In this document: piece by piece, positions 46,520 to 58,496 of the stretch
Numbering within the stretch: position 1 is the first letter of the stretch
How the letters are laid out: every line of letters begins with the position of its first letter
Assembly (NCBI GenBank): GCA_029532625.1
Contig: JARFXM010000006.1
Span: 1,612,001-1,676,000 of the forward strand
Origin: Lomentospora prolificans
Lineage: Eukaryota; Ascomycota; Sordariomycetes; Microascales; Microascaceae
DNA length: 64,000 bases
Direction of reading: 5' to 3'
Made by a program: the position numbers and the translations under genes
The notes under the pieces: generated by a model
What the model saw: the letters and a program-made list of their open reading frames with translations, nothing else
Databases searched by the model: none
What the model was told of the DNA's origin: nothing

Positions 46520-48102
46520 GAGAGGCTACCCGATCGGCACCGTGAGGGGCCGGCTGATAAGGGCGAGAAGGCGAAGAGGTGATGGCGGGGGGAGTAGATC
46601 CAAGGTGCAGTTTGTCTCCCAGACCGGCTCTCGAGTTGAGCGAGAGGGGCGAGTGTGCGAAATCGTCACGTCCAATTCATCACGGGGAGTGATTGCTCGT
46701 CGTCGAATCTGACACGGCAAAGGGATGGGCGCGCAAAGCTTGGCAGGGAATGAAGAAGCTGACTAGAACCCCGGGGGGGGAGAGGGGGGGGAGGTAAAAC
46801 AGGGAGAATCGAGCAAGGTAATGGGGCGGAAAAAGTAATAAAAATCTAGAAAGCGAAAGGAAGCAGAAGGGGATGAAAAGGAAAATTATTCAAGTGTCGT
46901 TGGACCGTCTCGACACAAGAAAGGATAAAAGGCAATGGTAGGCTATCGAGCTAAGGTTGAGCCTCCTGACTATCTGTTACGCCTCGTGGATACATGTAGC
47001 AAGTTGCTCAGTTCGGAACGGGGCAATTATCCCTGGCTGCCTGGGATGTATTCTGAGGAAGGGGCGAGCCGGGGGCGCAGTACAGGGAGACTGGCAGTTG
47101 TGCCAGGACATCAGGACACGGATAATGCATCTATTGCTGGAGTGTATCTCGGTCACCAGCGCCCTTTCCGGCTGTCCTACCTGTACTTTTAGCTCCTGCT
47201 TGGCCTCGCCGGCCCTAAAGTGTAAATTTCATGGGCGCGGCCAGCTGGCCACAAGGTTGTAATTACCGGCTAATGATTGTGTCTACTCCGAGTGCCCCAA
47301 ATTTGCTTCATCTCAGGGGACCTTTGCAGTGGACCACCCTTACAAGCCACAAGGCCAAGTCCAGTTAATGCTCGACGAAGCACCTCGCTGGCACCAGCGG
47401 CAGCACTGGTGACAATTCCCACAAGAATGATCTTGGTCGAGTTGGGAGGCCATGCATAATAGTTTCATCGCCCAATCGCCTTGGTGCAATATGCCCATGC
47501 GCCATGGAGTCAGACTTGTGTCATTCGCTGCGGCTGCGGCGTGTGCGTTGGAGCCTTCCAATCCCAAGTGGGTTACTTTCCACTCTAGGAGAGCGCAAAA
47601 GCGACGGAAAGCGACCAGACGTGGCATGGGACAGGAACTTGGGGCTCCACGAATGTGTCATGGTCTCAGAGAGAGCAAGACATGTCAGGTGAATGCTACT
47701 CTCAAGCCAGACTCGCGCACTGTAATGTATGACCAGCTGCCTTGGCAAAACCTCGGATGGATGGACTAGCAGCACCCCACTAGTACGAAGTCACTGGCAT
47801 AATAGTCCGAGTCTGAAGTCTAATTCACAGTAGCCAGCTGTGTGAAGTCATCTTACCAAATTACCTAAGCAGGGAGCTCCTCGCAAGGGCAACGGTCACT
47901 GTGACGAAAAAAGTTGCCCATCAAGCCAAGGAAGCGAGGTGCAAATGTCATAAAAGATTGCGAGCTCTGAACCTGCGTCCGCAAAATCCCCTCTCTCAAT
48001 TGAAACCATCTCTAGACTATCTAGAGAATTACACAATTGAATACCTATAGTCGAATTCCCCCCCCCTTTCCCGCCGTTCCTAAACGAACACGACAATTCA
48101 CA
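46520..48102. other. Divergent intergenic region
   Basis: No gene supported. Holds the promoters of two divergent genes; the right end is C-rich up to 48102. Confidence 0.45.
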
Positions 48103-49164
48103 ATGTTCCGCTCGAGATTGCGGATACCGCGTGTTTCTGTCGCGCGACCGGCTGTCCGAGTCCAAAGATCGCTACACACACTGCCTGACCTCCCTCACTC
48201 CTACAAGGATGGCATTCCCGGCTTGCTATCTGCCGATGGATTTGACATGGCCTGGACGCAGTACCAGAGTCTGATGTTGGAGAAGCTCAACTCCCTGACT
48301 GCCGGTAAGCTTCCAACCTCGAGTCAGCTGAGGGCCATTTGGCGCGCAAACTCGACTCGTAGCGATGCGAGCTTTTCAACAAGCCGTTATCTAACCACGC
48401 CTCCAGGAACCGAATTCGAGCAGAAAGATACCTACTCTACCCTGATTGCCACCGCGCGCGAGCCCTCCAAGGCCCCCATCTTCAACCATGCCTCCATGGC
48501 CCACAACAACCACTTCTTCTTCAAGAACCTCACCCCAAACCCCACGTCCATGCCTTCCGACCTCCGCCGCGATCTTGAGCGCTCCTTTAGCAGCATCGAG
48601 ACCCTCCGCCGCGAGTTCATCGCTACCGCCTCCGCCATGTTCGGCCCCGGTTTCGTCTGGCTCGTCCAAACCTCTCCCACCGACTTCTCCATCTTGCCCA
48701 CCTACCTCGCCGGCTCCCCTTACCCCTCCGCCCACTGGCGCCGTCAGGACACCGACATGAACACCACCGGCAACCAGGGCAGCGCCTCCACCTGGCTCAA
48801 GAACACCCAGGTCAAGGGCATGCCCCAGAAGAAGGACGAGCTTCCGCCTGGCGGCGTCAAGGTCACCCCCATCCTCTGCCTCAACACTTGGGAGCACGTC
48901 TGGCTTAGGGACTACGGTATCGGTGCCGGCGGTCACGGCGGCAAGAAGGCCTTTGCTGAGGCCTGGTGGGAGGCCGTCGACTGGGAGGCCGTCGCGTACT
49001 CCTCGAGGATGACGAAGCCCGGCGAGGGCGGCACTGCCAGCAGCCCCGCCAAGGCGTCGCTCCAGAGGCCCCGGCCTGAGGAGACCACCGTCTCTGGTGG
49101 AGAGCCGGGGGCCACTCCTAGGCCTGCTGAACAGAGGGAAAAGCAGAGCCCCCAGGATTCCTAA
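48103..49164 (+). CDS. Mitochondrial small-subunit ribosomal protein with Fe/Mn-SOD fold (Rsm26, mS42/mS43 type)
   Basis: Two exons, 48103-48304 and 48407-49164 (319 residues). The N-terminus is a mitochondrial presequence (MFRSRLRIPRVSVARPAVR). The fold is that of iron/manganese superoxide dismutase: GFDMAWTQYQSLMLEKLN, then APIFNHASMAHNNHFFF, then PGFVWLVQ and LNTWEHVWLRDYG. The SOD Asp ligand is replaced by Asn in LNTWEH and the first His ligand is missing. This fits the mitoribosomal paralogues rather than an active enzyme. The 102-bp intron has GT-AG ends and a CTAAC branch point but no stop and a length divisible by three; splicing restores LTAGTEFEQK. The C-terminal 50 residues are Pro/Glu-rich and probably disordered. 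Confidence 0.88.
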   Translation: MFRSRLRIPRVSVARPAVRVQRSLHTLPDLPHSYKDGIPGLLSADGFDMAWTQYQSLMLEKLNSLTAGKLPTSSQLRAIWRANSTRSDASFSTSRYLTTPPGTEFEQKDTYSTLIATAREPSKAPIFNHASMAHNNHFFFKNLTPNPTSMPSDLRRDLERSFSSIETLRREFIATASAMFGPGFVWLVQTSPTDFSILPTYLAGSPYPSAHWRRQDTDMNTTGNQGSASTWLKNTQVKGMPQKKDELPPGGVKVTPILCLNTWEHVWLRDYGIGAGGHGGKKAFAEAWWEAVDWEAVAYSSRMTKPGEGGTASSPAKASLQRPRPEETTVSGGEPGATPRPAEQREKQSPQDS

Positions 49165-50240
49165 ATGTATTGTCGCAACGGCGTTGTCGAGTAGTTGTTT
49201 GGATAGTCTATTCGTCTCGCATTCCATGGTTTCGCATATCATAGATGAGGGAGGAAGAAGAGACAATATCCGGGGCACAACGAAGATGTGCGTTTTTTAG
49301 CGGTGCTGGAGAGTGTGTCCGTCGACCCCGGACCTGTACAATAGCGTTGTTGTATTCCAAGATCTATACAGACCAAAAAGAAAAAGAAACCCCCGAAGAA
49401 GACGAGGCGACCCAGGAGCGTCGACATACGAATAGACCCATCTTATTTGGACAATCTCGTGCTCATGCCTGGCACTTGAGAGTGGAGGCACTCTTCACTC
49501 GTTTGACAATGGCAAATGTTCGCAGAGATTCTTTTTTTTCCCTTTTCCAACTTGGTGTATTCAAAAACTATATACTAAGAGTATGCCGCCCGTTATAAAG
49601 GAACGGAGGTGATATATCCATGTCATCATCTCAGTATTATGTGCGGCAGCGATAGCCGACATGCTTCATCAGTCTGGAGAGTGTCCTAATCTTGCAAATC
49701 TCCTCCTCCCCTACTATGGATCCCGTGTAAAATTTAGAATGTGAGCCCGCAAAAACAGAGCGCTGAGATATCAAGCCTGCTCGGCTAATCCAGGCCGATA
49801 CTAGATTCGATCCTATGCAACGAAAAGACAACAACGCGAGAACGGTCGGTCGGAAAACGTGAAAACCGGAGAAGCAGAAAAGCATGAGAAGAATCGACGA
49901 AGTAACCCCTTTCCCTGAGATGCGATAACACCAAATTTATGCAATGCCTTATTCCGGGCAGAAATGAAGAGTGGATGGATAGACCGAGAAGCAAGTAGAG
50001 AGGTGGTAGAGGAGAAACGGAAAAGTGGCCTCCCAAGACCATGCGCGAGCGGGCGCTTGGGAGAAGGTATCAGTTGCACATTGTAAACCGGTATTTTCTT
50101 TGCCCACGCAGTGATTGAAGATAAGAAAAGGAAAATCATGCGTCGAAAAATGGATAAGTTCAAGAGCATTGACAAAAGGAAAGGTGGACTTGAAGAGGAA
50201 AAAGGGTCCGCGGTACGGAGACCACGGCTAAGTAAAACTC
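49165..50240. other. Convergent gap, mitoribosomal / SAM-PH genes
   Basis: No gene supported. Both genes end in this stretch. Confidence 0.5.
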
Positions 50241-52782
50241 TTAGATCATGTTTCCGTTGACGCTGATTTGAAACCCCTCGCCTTTTTGCTTAAGAGCCTT
50301 GGCAAGCATGAGTTCGCGCATCCAGTCGATACGCTCCTCGCGACCCTTAACAGCGAAGTGATGGGTCTTGCCGGTGCCATTGACGCCTTCGGCAAGGTCT
50401 CCGGCTTGGACACTATCTCTCTTCTTGAGCTTACCGCCCTGCTTGTCCTGAGGGATGAGCTGGAAGGCAAACGCTGCCACATCGGCCTTGCCAGTCTTGC
50501 CTTGGCGGATATGCATGGTCTTGAGGGCGGCGCTTAGCTTGGATTGCGAAGCGTAGCTGGAGCACGCGATGGCATAATCATCAATGTCGACGTACTCGAG
50601 GGTACGGTCAACTTCTTTGGCATCCTTGTGCATAGCAAGACGAGTGCCCTTGAGCGTGAAATACCCATCCTGCCACTCGTGGCGGAGGAAGTGAGTCTTG
50701 CGCTTCTTCATCGGACCTTGGTAGGTAGCGCCATCCATGGTGTTGGATCGGACCGCCTCCTTCACCGGCATGGCCTGAGCGATGTTGGGGAAGGGAGGAA
50801 TAGCTGTCTCGAAGGGCTTGGTGCGTTCGATGGGCGACCAGGGGTAGTTAACCCTAGGAGGAGCGCGAAGGGGCTTCTGCTGTTGGGTCTTGAGGGTAGG
50901 GGAGGGCGTCTTTGATCCCTGTCGAACGGGTGGAGTGGCCCTGTTCTCGTCTACTGGTGGCATGACGGGGAACGAAGGGCGCCGAGAGGAGGCGCGAGAA
51001 GCGGCACGAACCGGGGCTCGGTAGTTCATATCCGGAGGCACGGACTGAGAGACGTCTCGAGACAATGGATCAATAGGCATGGATATATATGGGACATCCA
51101 TCTCTGAGAACGGGGTGCCACGACGGAGATTAGACAAGGGAGAAACGAGATCTTGTGCGAGAGGAGACGCCTTATTCATGGTGTAAGGGATGAAGCCACC
51201 CTGAGAGTGAGGACGGGCCTCTTCCAACTGAACAGGTGACTGGGAGACAGGAATGGTTGGCTGCATAGTTGGGGGGGACGGGGGTTTTCCGGGAATGGAA
51301 AGCTTTGGGAGATGGCGAAGGCCTTGGTGCGGCATCTGAGTCTGCGGGAGAATCTCAAAAGGCGGGGTGGGTGGTACCTCGCCGCCTGCCGACTGAGAAC
51401 GCTGGAAGTCAAGGAACTGCTTTACGTGCTCAGGAGGATCCTGCCTTTGAGCATTCCGAGTGGCGTTCTGCACAGCGTTCTGGAGAGCAGCTTGGCGAAG
51501 ATATTGAAGAGGGGGTAGTCCGCCAGGGCCCATGACATCCGAGGAGGCAACGATGGAAGGGATAGCATCGGAGGCGGGCCGGAAATCATCAGGCTCCATG
51601 CGGTCAGCCGTCACTGGGTTCCCAGGATTGCCAGCGAGGAGAACACCATTGTCAAGAGAGGCCAAGGGATGCTCCTTCTTGAAGGCCTCAATTAGACGCC
51701 TCTGCTTCCTGAATTTGGAGCAGGCCTCTCCCTTGGGACAATTGTGAGGCTTGGGAATCACCTGTTCAATTCCGACAATAGAAACTGATTCCATGGGGCT
51801 GATGATGTCTTCCAGGGCGTCGCTGCCCTTAACTCGCCTCCTCCTCGTGGATTGGCTTCTGGGAAGATCGTCAGCGGGAGTCTTGCACACATCTCTGCTG
51901 GGAACATCCTCAATGGGTGTTGGTGGAAGCGGAGACGCGGCCTTGCAGTCCCTGAGAACTTGAATTTGGTTCCAGATCTTGATGCGCACGCCGAAGGACT
52001 GAATATGAAGCTCCTTGAGGTCCTCAAACTTGAGAGTCATGAGGATGGCGCCGTTGATATCGTTATCAATAAAAGACTGGGCTACAGAGAACTCAACACC
52101 GGCGTTAAGCATCGATTGGGCGACCATGCTGGGGTTCCACGAAGCAAGATTAAATGTGTCGAGGTGCTGGCTGGTGAAGCCTGTTGGGGTGGCCTGGGCG
52201 AGAATGCTCGCGAGCTCGGTGTTGGGAGAGTAGAGGACGGAGTCATCGACGGCTCGAAGGTAGTTCGAGTCCTTGACGGTCGACGGGGTAATCGGCGAGA
52301 GTGTGAGAACGTGGTCGTCGCTATAAGTGCTGAGCAAGGAGTCGCGGAACAGGTGGGGACCGCGAGGTCCTTCTACGGGCCTCTCCTCCATTTCGACAAA
52401 CACATCGGGTATGCGACCCTGGCTCGACCTGGGTGTCGTCGCCTCATCGTAGGAAGAGATGGTCGCGATGCTACCTCGCCCGGCCTGAAAATGCCATGTT
52501 AGAAAAGGATGTTGGACGGGAGGTGAGGGAGCCAGGTCCGCAATGCTTCTTGTTCATTCAACATACCGAATGTAGACTGGCGCGAGGAGAGTTGTCAAAA
52601 TGATCGATGTTATCGAGAGGCTCTTCGAAATCGCTAAGAATGTCGTCCTCATCCCAGTCGGTGTCGACGAACTCTGTCGCAACCGACATTGGCCTCCTCT
52701 GGGGCTCACGCTTCAGGCTGAAGAAAGTGTCCCGGTAGCTGTTGCGCTCCCGCATCTCCGAGCTACTAGCGCGCTGCTCCAT
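50241..52782 (-). CDS. SAM and PH domain protein (Boi-like without SH3)
   Basis: Two exons on the minus strand, 52782-52567 and 52484-50241 (819 residues), joined by an 82-bp GT-AG intron at phase 0. The N-terminus is acidic (DTDWDEDDILSDFEEPLDN). A SAM domain lies at about residues 184-252 (WNPSMVAQSMLNAGVEF, then LKFEDLKELHIQSFGVR). A basic Cys-containing stretch follows (NCPKGEACSKFRKQRR). The middle is long, Pro/Ser-rich and disordered. A PH domain covers about residues 665-805 (HFLRHEWQDGYFTLKGTRL and HHFAVKGREERIDWMRELM), with a loop insert. Yeast Boi1/2 have SH3-SAM-PH and act in polarised secretion; no SH3 is seen here. Membrane-phosphoinositide binding through PH and oligomerisation through SAM are inferred. 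Confidence 0.88.
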
Positions 52783-55700
52783 GATCGTAAGCCGAGGATA
52801 TTCCTAGTGCGCAATCAGTGTAAGCTCCTGGTTCCAACTCGAACCGCAATCCACTTCTTTTTTGGGTTGCGGAGCGTTAGAGGCTCTTACCATTTTGTCA
52901 AAATAGCTTCTAGCGCCACCGGAGTCAATTAGCGACTCAGTGTGGAGTAGTCTAGTTACTTTTATATTTCCGCTCTTGGTGCCCCGCGTAGGCTGAAGAG
53001 GGGAAGGAGGCCGTTGCCGGCAACGGTCCAGGTCTTTATTGTAGGAAACCGCAGAGTAAAAGAGGATTTCTTGACCCTGGCTAGGGAAGGTATAGACGAG
53101 CAAACGGCACAATAGATCTAAAGAGAGGGAAGATATGAGCAAAGGAAATGATGCTGACGAGGTCACTATGAAGCATCCTGAAGGGAAAAAAGGCTCGAAG
53201 GGGTGGGGATGGGTGTGGCCGGGTGGCGCCCTCGGGTGGTTAAGTACTCTTGACTATCTCTCGTGAAAAGTCGAGATCGTGGGCGGGCCCCTGGATATCT
53301 GCAAGCCGTGGTGTGTGTGATTCGGTTATGTACAAGTAGCACGGCGGATCGGCGGTAGGACTCAACAAGGAGACTATGGGCGAGAACGGAAGAATGTGGT
53401 TCACGGAATTGGCACAATTGATGGGGGATAGAGGCTCGAGTCGGTGGGACGTGGGAGGGAGGGGATGTACGCACACCACATTGGTAGGTACTTCCGCCCA
53501 GGTCTGGTTCGGCCCTTGAGAGGGGGGATTCTATGCACGCTGCTCTGCCAGCTACTATTTCTTCTGGCCCGAGTCTGGAGCAATCAATCTGGACTTCCGT
53601 TTCCGGAGGACGTTTGCTCTCAACGGCGAGGGCGGCTAACACTAAATGTGACATGCCCGAGCCCATGTTACAAATATAGTAGCAGCTGCTGGCACGATGT
53701 TGCTGGCGTGCACTTGAAGCAGCAGAAGGAGCAGCACAGGCGGGAGACGGACGACGCAAGTGTGCACTCTTCCTTCCCTCACTGGCTGCCGTTCTGTCAC
53801 ACATGATGGGTAGTTGGGGACTCACGCACGCGCAGGTCGAGAGGAAGGCGCCAAGCGACGAGGCGTCATTGGATGAAAGCTCATGCGGAGCTGCAAGGTT
53901 AGGCTGCATTGGTGCAGTTTGTTTCTTCGATTGCACCCATGTCGAGCTTGTAGCTTCGTCTGATTGGGCCAAAAGCTGTCTAAACTTGGTGGTTTCGACA
54001 ATGAGCGAGGGGCAGCTTCTTTTTTCCATTGGCCAGAAATCGGTCAAGGCGTCGTCCGGTTCACTGCCAAATATAGCCACTTTAAGCGCCGAACTGGCTG
54101 GACACCTCTTGTATCTCGTTTACGGGCGAGAAAACGGAGGGTGGACACACGCCGGGCAACATTTCTCCCCCGAAGTTCGTCCGCCCATCGCAACTGCTCT
54201 CTTCTAAACTTCCTTTTCCCTAGTTCCAATGGTAAGCTACGCTTTTCGTATGCCAGGCGGTACCGTCGCGGCAAGGGCGAAAGCTTTGCGGGAGCTAAGA
54301 GGAGAGCGCTGCATCAAGGGGAGACAGATAATATGCTGCGCTGTCAGGCCCTCTTTCCCCCTCTTGCCACCCTAGTGTGCTCATCCGTTCGAGGGGAGCG
54401 AGGGCACAAATCTCGCCTGTGTCTTAACCAAAAAATTTCACACCCTGTTTCCGCCTTGGCCATCCATCGGGCCCTTCAACACCGGCCGCCACGACTCCAA
54501 CCCGTTCGGCAGTGGACGTCACCTCTCCTTCAACTTCGGCGGAAGCGAGAGGCGCAAGAGATGATAGTTGGCCATTTTCCTGACCAACAGCCCCCAATTA
54601 CTCCGAATGCGGCCACCCCGGTCTCAGCACCAATAAATCCCGGATGGGGATCAAATTGCGTGGAGCGTTGATGCTAACAGTAGCAAGGTTGGCCTGCAGG
54701 TCTGGTCACAACTGAAAGTGTGATGGGATTTACGTCCAGGGAACATTGCATCTTGACCTTATCGACTATTGTCTTGCATTAGTGCTTCTGTGACAGCTCC
54801 CTCCTCCCCACCATCGTAGCGTAATTAGAGGATGTTCCCAAGTAATGCCTCCCTTAGACAGGGCCTTTCGAGACCGCTCCTGAGGCACCCTCAGTATCGA
54901 CCACTCGAATCGAGCTGCTGCGCAACACGAGGGTTCGGGAGATTGGCAACCGGAGCCTCAAGACCGCGAAAGTTGACGCTATATGTGGCGTGACGTACAC
55001 TTAACCATGGACGCGCTGGCGCCCACAGAGAGGCGTTTGCCCTCGGCGTCTGACCGAACCTGCCCCTCACCGACGCCATGCACCAGTTCACCGTACTGGG
55101 AGATGCAGTTTCCCTCGATGTCTCCGGCTGACCGCCTTGCCATGATTTACGCTCACTTGGATAGGCGCCTGCGAGACACAGAAAGAAACCTGGAAACTTC
55201 TTTCTTTCCTTAATTTTGCTCCAAATTATTTTTCCGACTCCCCATACCTTCGCATCCACCGCCGCTCCACTTAGTTCACGGCTTGAGGAGAGCTCCACTG
55301 AGAAATGTCACTTCTTGGCGCAGGCCTACAACTGGAGACTGGGCATCGAGCTGGGCCGGAACCTTGTAAGTGAAAACTTTTAGCGTCCGCAACAAGGCTT
55401 TTTGATATTCCGCACTCCCTTATCCAGAAGGCCAGGCCCACTCCGCTAGTATGAAATACGCGGAAGGAGAGGGATAACATTGCGAGGTATCCGATCCGTT
55501 TTGACAAGCTTGTCCTTATGCCCGTCCCTCCAAAACTAACAGGGACAATTGTGATTCAAGGATCAACAGATATCACAAGACAGGGTCCACCTCTGCTCGA
55601 ATTTCGCGCTACTGCGGGGGAACACCCTTGAATAAGCGTGGCCGGCCAGCTCGGCGTGGTCAGCAAAGGAGGTTGGCCCGTCAGTACGAGCAAGCGCCAC

Positions 55701-55934
55701 AGCACAACCCGCCTTGCCCTATGATAATCTGGCATATGGGCGAACTGGCTGGCCAGGAGTATGATGGAAGTGAGGATGTTCCCGTGTCACCCACTAGTGC
55801 AACCGGGCTCCTCGTGACCGCTGTGAAGCTAGAAAACACCGAGCTTCTCCGCGTCCGCCGTCCAGACTCGTGCGACCTCTAGACTCTCCCATCTGGCCGA
55901 TGACTAGCATTCGCTGCCAGTACGGCGATCAGCG

Positions 55935-55959
55935 GCCGATTCCTTGCACGGGAATCGGC
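55935..55959. repeat. Perfect 9-bp inverted repeat (hairpin)
   Basis: GCCGATTCC at 55935-55943 and its exact complement GGAATCGGC at 55951-55959 are separated by 7 bases. The copy AGCG occurs just outside each arm as a direct repeat. Confidence 0.85.
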
Positions 55960-58476
55960 AGCGGCCGTAATCTTAGGCCTTTGCTAGTGCAGGGTGGGAA
56001 TCCTACGAACCAGAGGGCGGAGAGAAACTGGTTGCCGTCGGACAGCGCAGAGGCCAATTGATTGCCCATTCCTCATTCAGGTCCAAATTTGGACCCTCGT
56101 CTCGTGGTACTCATATGACCTCATAAGCTGGGGTGGCTTTCGAACGTAGCGGTCAAGGATTTGTGCCTGTAGGCTGTTCGAGTCCGACAAGGGGGGCATT
56201 TTGACACCCCCTCCCGCGCTGAAGAGACCACATTGTTTATTTTGTGTCCTTCGGCGAGGGACTCCGGGGCTGGAGGCGGGAAATTACAGCTTCTTTGTGC
56301 TTCCTAGACCTTGTTTTCTTTTGTTTCCTGTTTCTCGGCGATCCAGTCAATGCGGTTCCAGCGGGCATTTATGCATCAGAAGACGGGAGTCCGTCGGCCG
56401 TGGCCTCCGTCGGCATCATGAGAAGAAGAACCTCCCGCGCTACAAGCCAGAGTACAGGAAGAATGGTCGAATCGAAAAAAATGCAAAGAATGGGGGTTTT
56501 TTTTTTCTCCTTCTCCTAATCCCCCTCATACATTTCTGGATTGGCACGAACACACACACCTCGTATCATTGATCCCCCGAACCCTTGTCTGGCATGGGAA
56601 CGGAGTTAATGAGATCAGCCATCCTCAACCGAGAGTGTGTGTGTGAGCTTGTGTCTGTGCCTGACAAGGGTGCAGATTGCAGAAGCGTATCGACGATGAC
56701 ATTCCGGGGTACACGTCCGGGGAAGGCGAATTAAGGCCGTTACCTCAATTCGCATCAGTTGGCGAGCTCGTTAACATCTGATGGGTGATCAGGAACGCAT
56801 CACCGAAAACCCCTTCTTTGGATGCCCTTTCACTCCACTAGAGCCTTAGTACGACAATCCTAGCTCGTGGTGTTTTTCACTGTTCACCGTGTGACGGTGT
56901 GGAGATGAATCCCTTAACCTAGTGGCTGAAAACCCCTCACGATTGTTGGCGGACTCCTTGCGAGGGACGACGTCAGAGACCGATGTCCCCAAGGTTTCGA
57001 GGCGGTGAAAAGCTTCGCACCATGTCTGACAGTCCCCGACTCCTACGAGGCGTCCCGGGAATATTCTAGGTCGGAACGGTCGTGATACAATAAGGCTACT
57101 GGTCGGATCGCTCTAAGACACTGTCTCTTATATCTCCCAGTTAGAATCGTCCACAGCATCTTCCACCATGTAATGCCTTGCAAAGCTCTCTCGCTAGCAC
57201 GACTCTGATCAGTTGTTAAGGGCCATTCTGCAGCGAGACTAGCAGTTCCACGAGCGGCTTGGCTCCCAATGTCTTTTCTGATATCTGGTCCAGTTACGCA
57301 TGTGTAAATTTGAAGGTATGATTCCAAAGACCTCGTAAAAAATGAGCCAGTCTTTTTTACATCCTGATAAGAATTCCACAAGCCTTTTCGGTGAGCTGGC
57401 CAAGCTGCGATGTCAGATCCCGCACGGCCATTCTAATCCATCCAGGGTGTGGCAGGGAAGACGCATGTGGGAAGAAACACAGAGCATGTGGCCGCGCACT
57501 AGAGCTGCATGAGGCAAGCATCTTCCCGTGCACCTCCGCCCGCTAGTCGGCCTGTTCTTGAGAGCATTCGCGAGAAATCCACCCCCTCCACCGCCCCTCG
57601 CTCGGACAGAACAGGAGGAAGCACAGTATTGAGGGTAGCACTCGAGGTCCCTCTAGGCTAGAACACAGGCGCAGAATTCGGTTCGTGGTACGACTAGTGC
57701 GTACGGAGTACGCCTCGATAATGCATCATCCCCCCAAACCGACAAAAGTCGAGGTTCACGGACTGCTCACCTCTGTCTTTGTCAGCTTTGTGGCGTCCCT
57801 TCAATTGCAACTGCTCAGGCAGAAAAAGCGTGGGCAGACCAAGAGCACTTCAGGTACAGCACCTTGTGTTGTGCGACGACGGCGAAAATGAGGACGCCCC
57901 CGGCACCGAACTTGCCTCACCGACTTCTCCGGAGGGGTTTTTGTCGAGAGGAAATGCGGCCAATAAATGAACTGTAAAATGCAAGTGGAGAATAAGGCGT
58001 CAAGTAAGGAAAGCGCAAGATTTGGGAAGAAAAAAGGTCACGAAATGTCTCAGAGCTAAAAGCCGATGGTCGACCCCAGATCACTTCGTCGCGGTTCTCC
58101 AAATTCTCTCGTTTTTTTGGCTCATTTCATCGCAAAAGATCACCGATGAATGATAGGCGTAGATTGCAGTAGCATTCACCCGTGGTGTCTGGGTGTTTGG
58201 GGTTTGCCAGGGCGTATGAAGGCTCGGAGCCGTGGTCGCTGACAGGATAAAGAGTTCGGCTCGGCCCAGACTTTTTCCCGGCGCGCATGACGCGGGATGC
58301 ACAATCTCCTTTTTCAAGAGTCGAGGCCAAGGGCCGAGTTTTGCTCCGCCCAGAGCTCCTAGACAGAACGACCGTCAATCAGATTCTCTCCAAGTAATGA
58401 GTGTAGCCAAGACGTACAGTGTCAGTTTAAGCTCTGGAAACCAAGACCACCACAAGGATAGCAAAGAGAAGCAGAA

Positions 58477-58496
58477 GGGGGGGGGGGGGGGGGGGG
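58477..58496. repeat. 20-base G homopolymer
   Basis: Uninterrupted G run on the plus strand, capable of forming G-quadruplex structure; likely length-variable. Confidence 0.9.

Noticed and set aside
53964..54671. 235-codon plus ORF as a gene
   Set aside because: No domain and fully opposed to another ORF. Reported only as an unresolved observation.
56146..56185. A-box-like and B-box-like words (TAGCGGTCAAGG, GTTCGAGTCC) suggesting a tRNA
   Set aside because: The boxes are only about 27 bases apart, too close for a tRNA, and no acceptor stem pairs.
57043..57381. 112-codon minus ORF
   Set aside because: Looks weakly protein-like, but no domain, neighbour or splice extension supports it.
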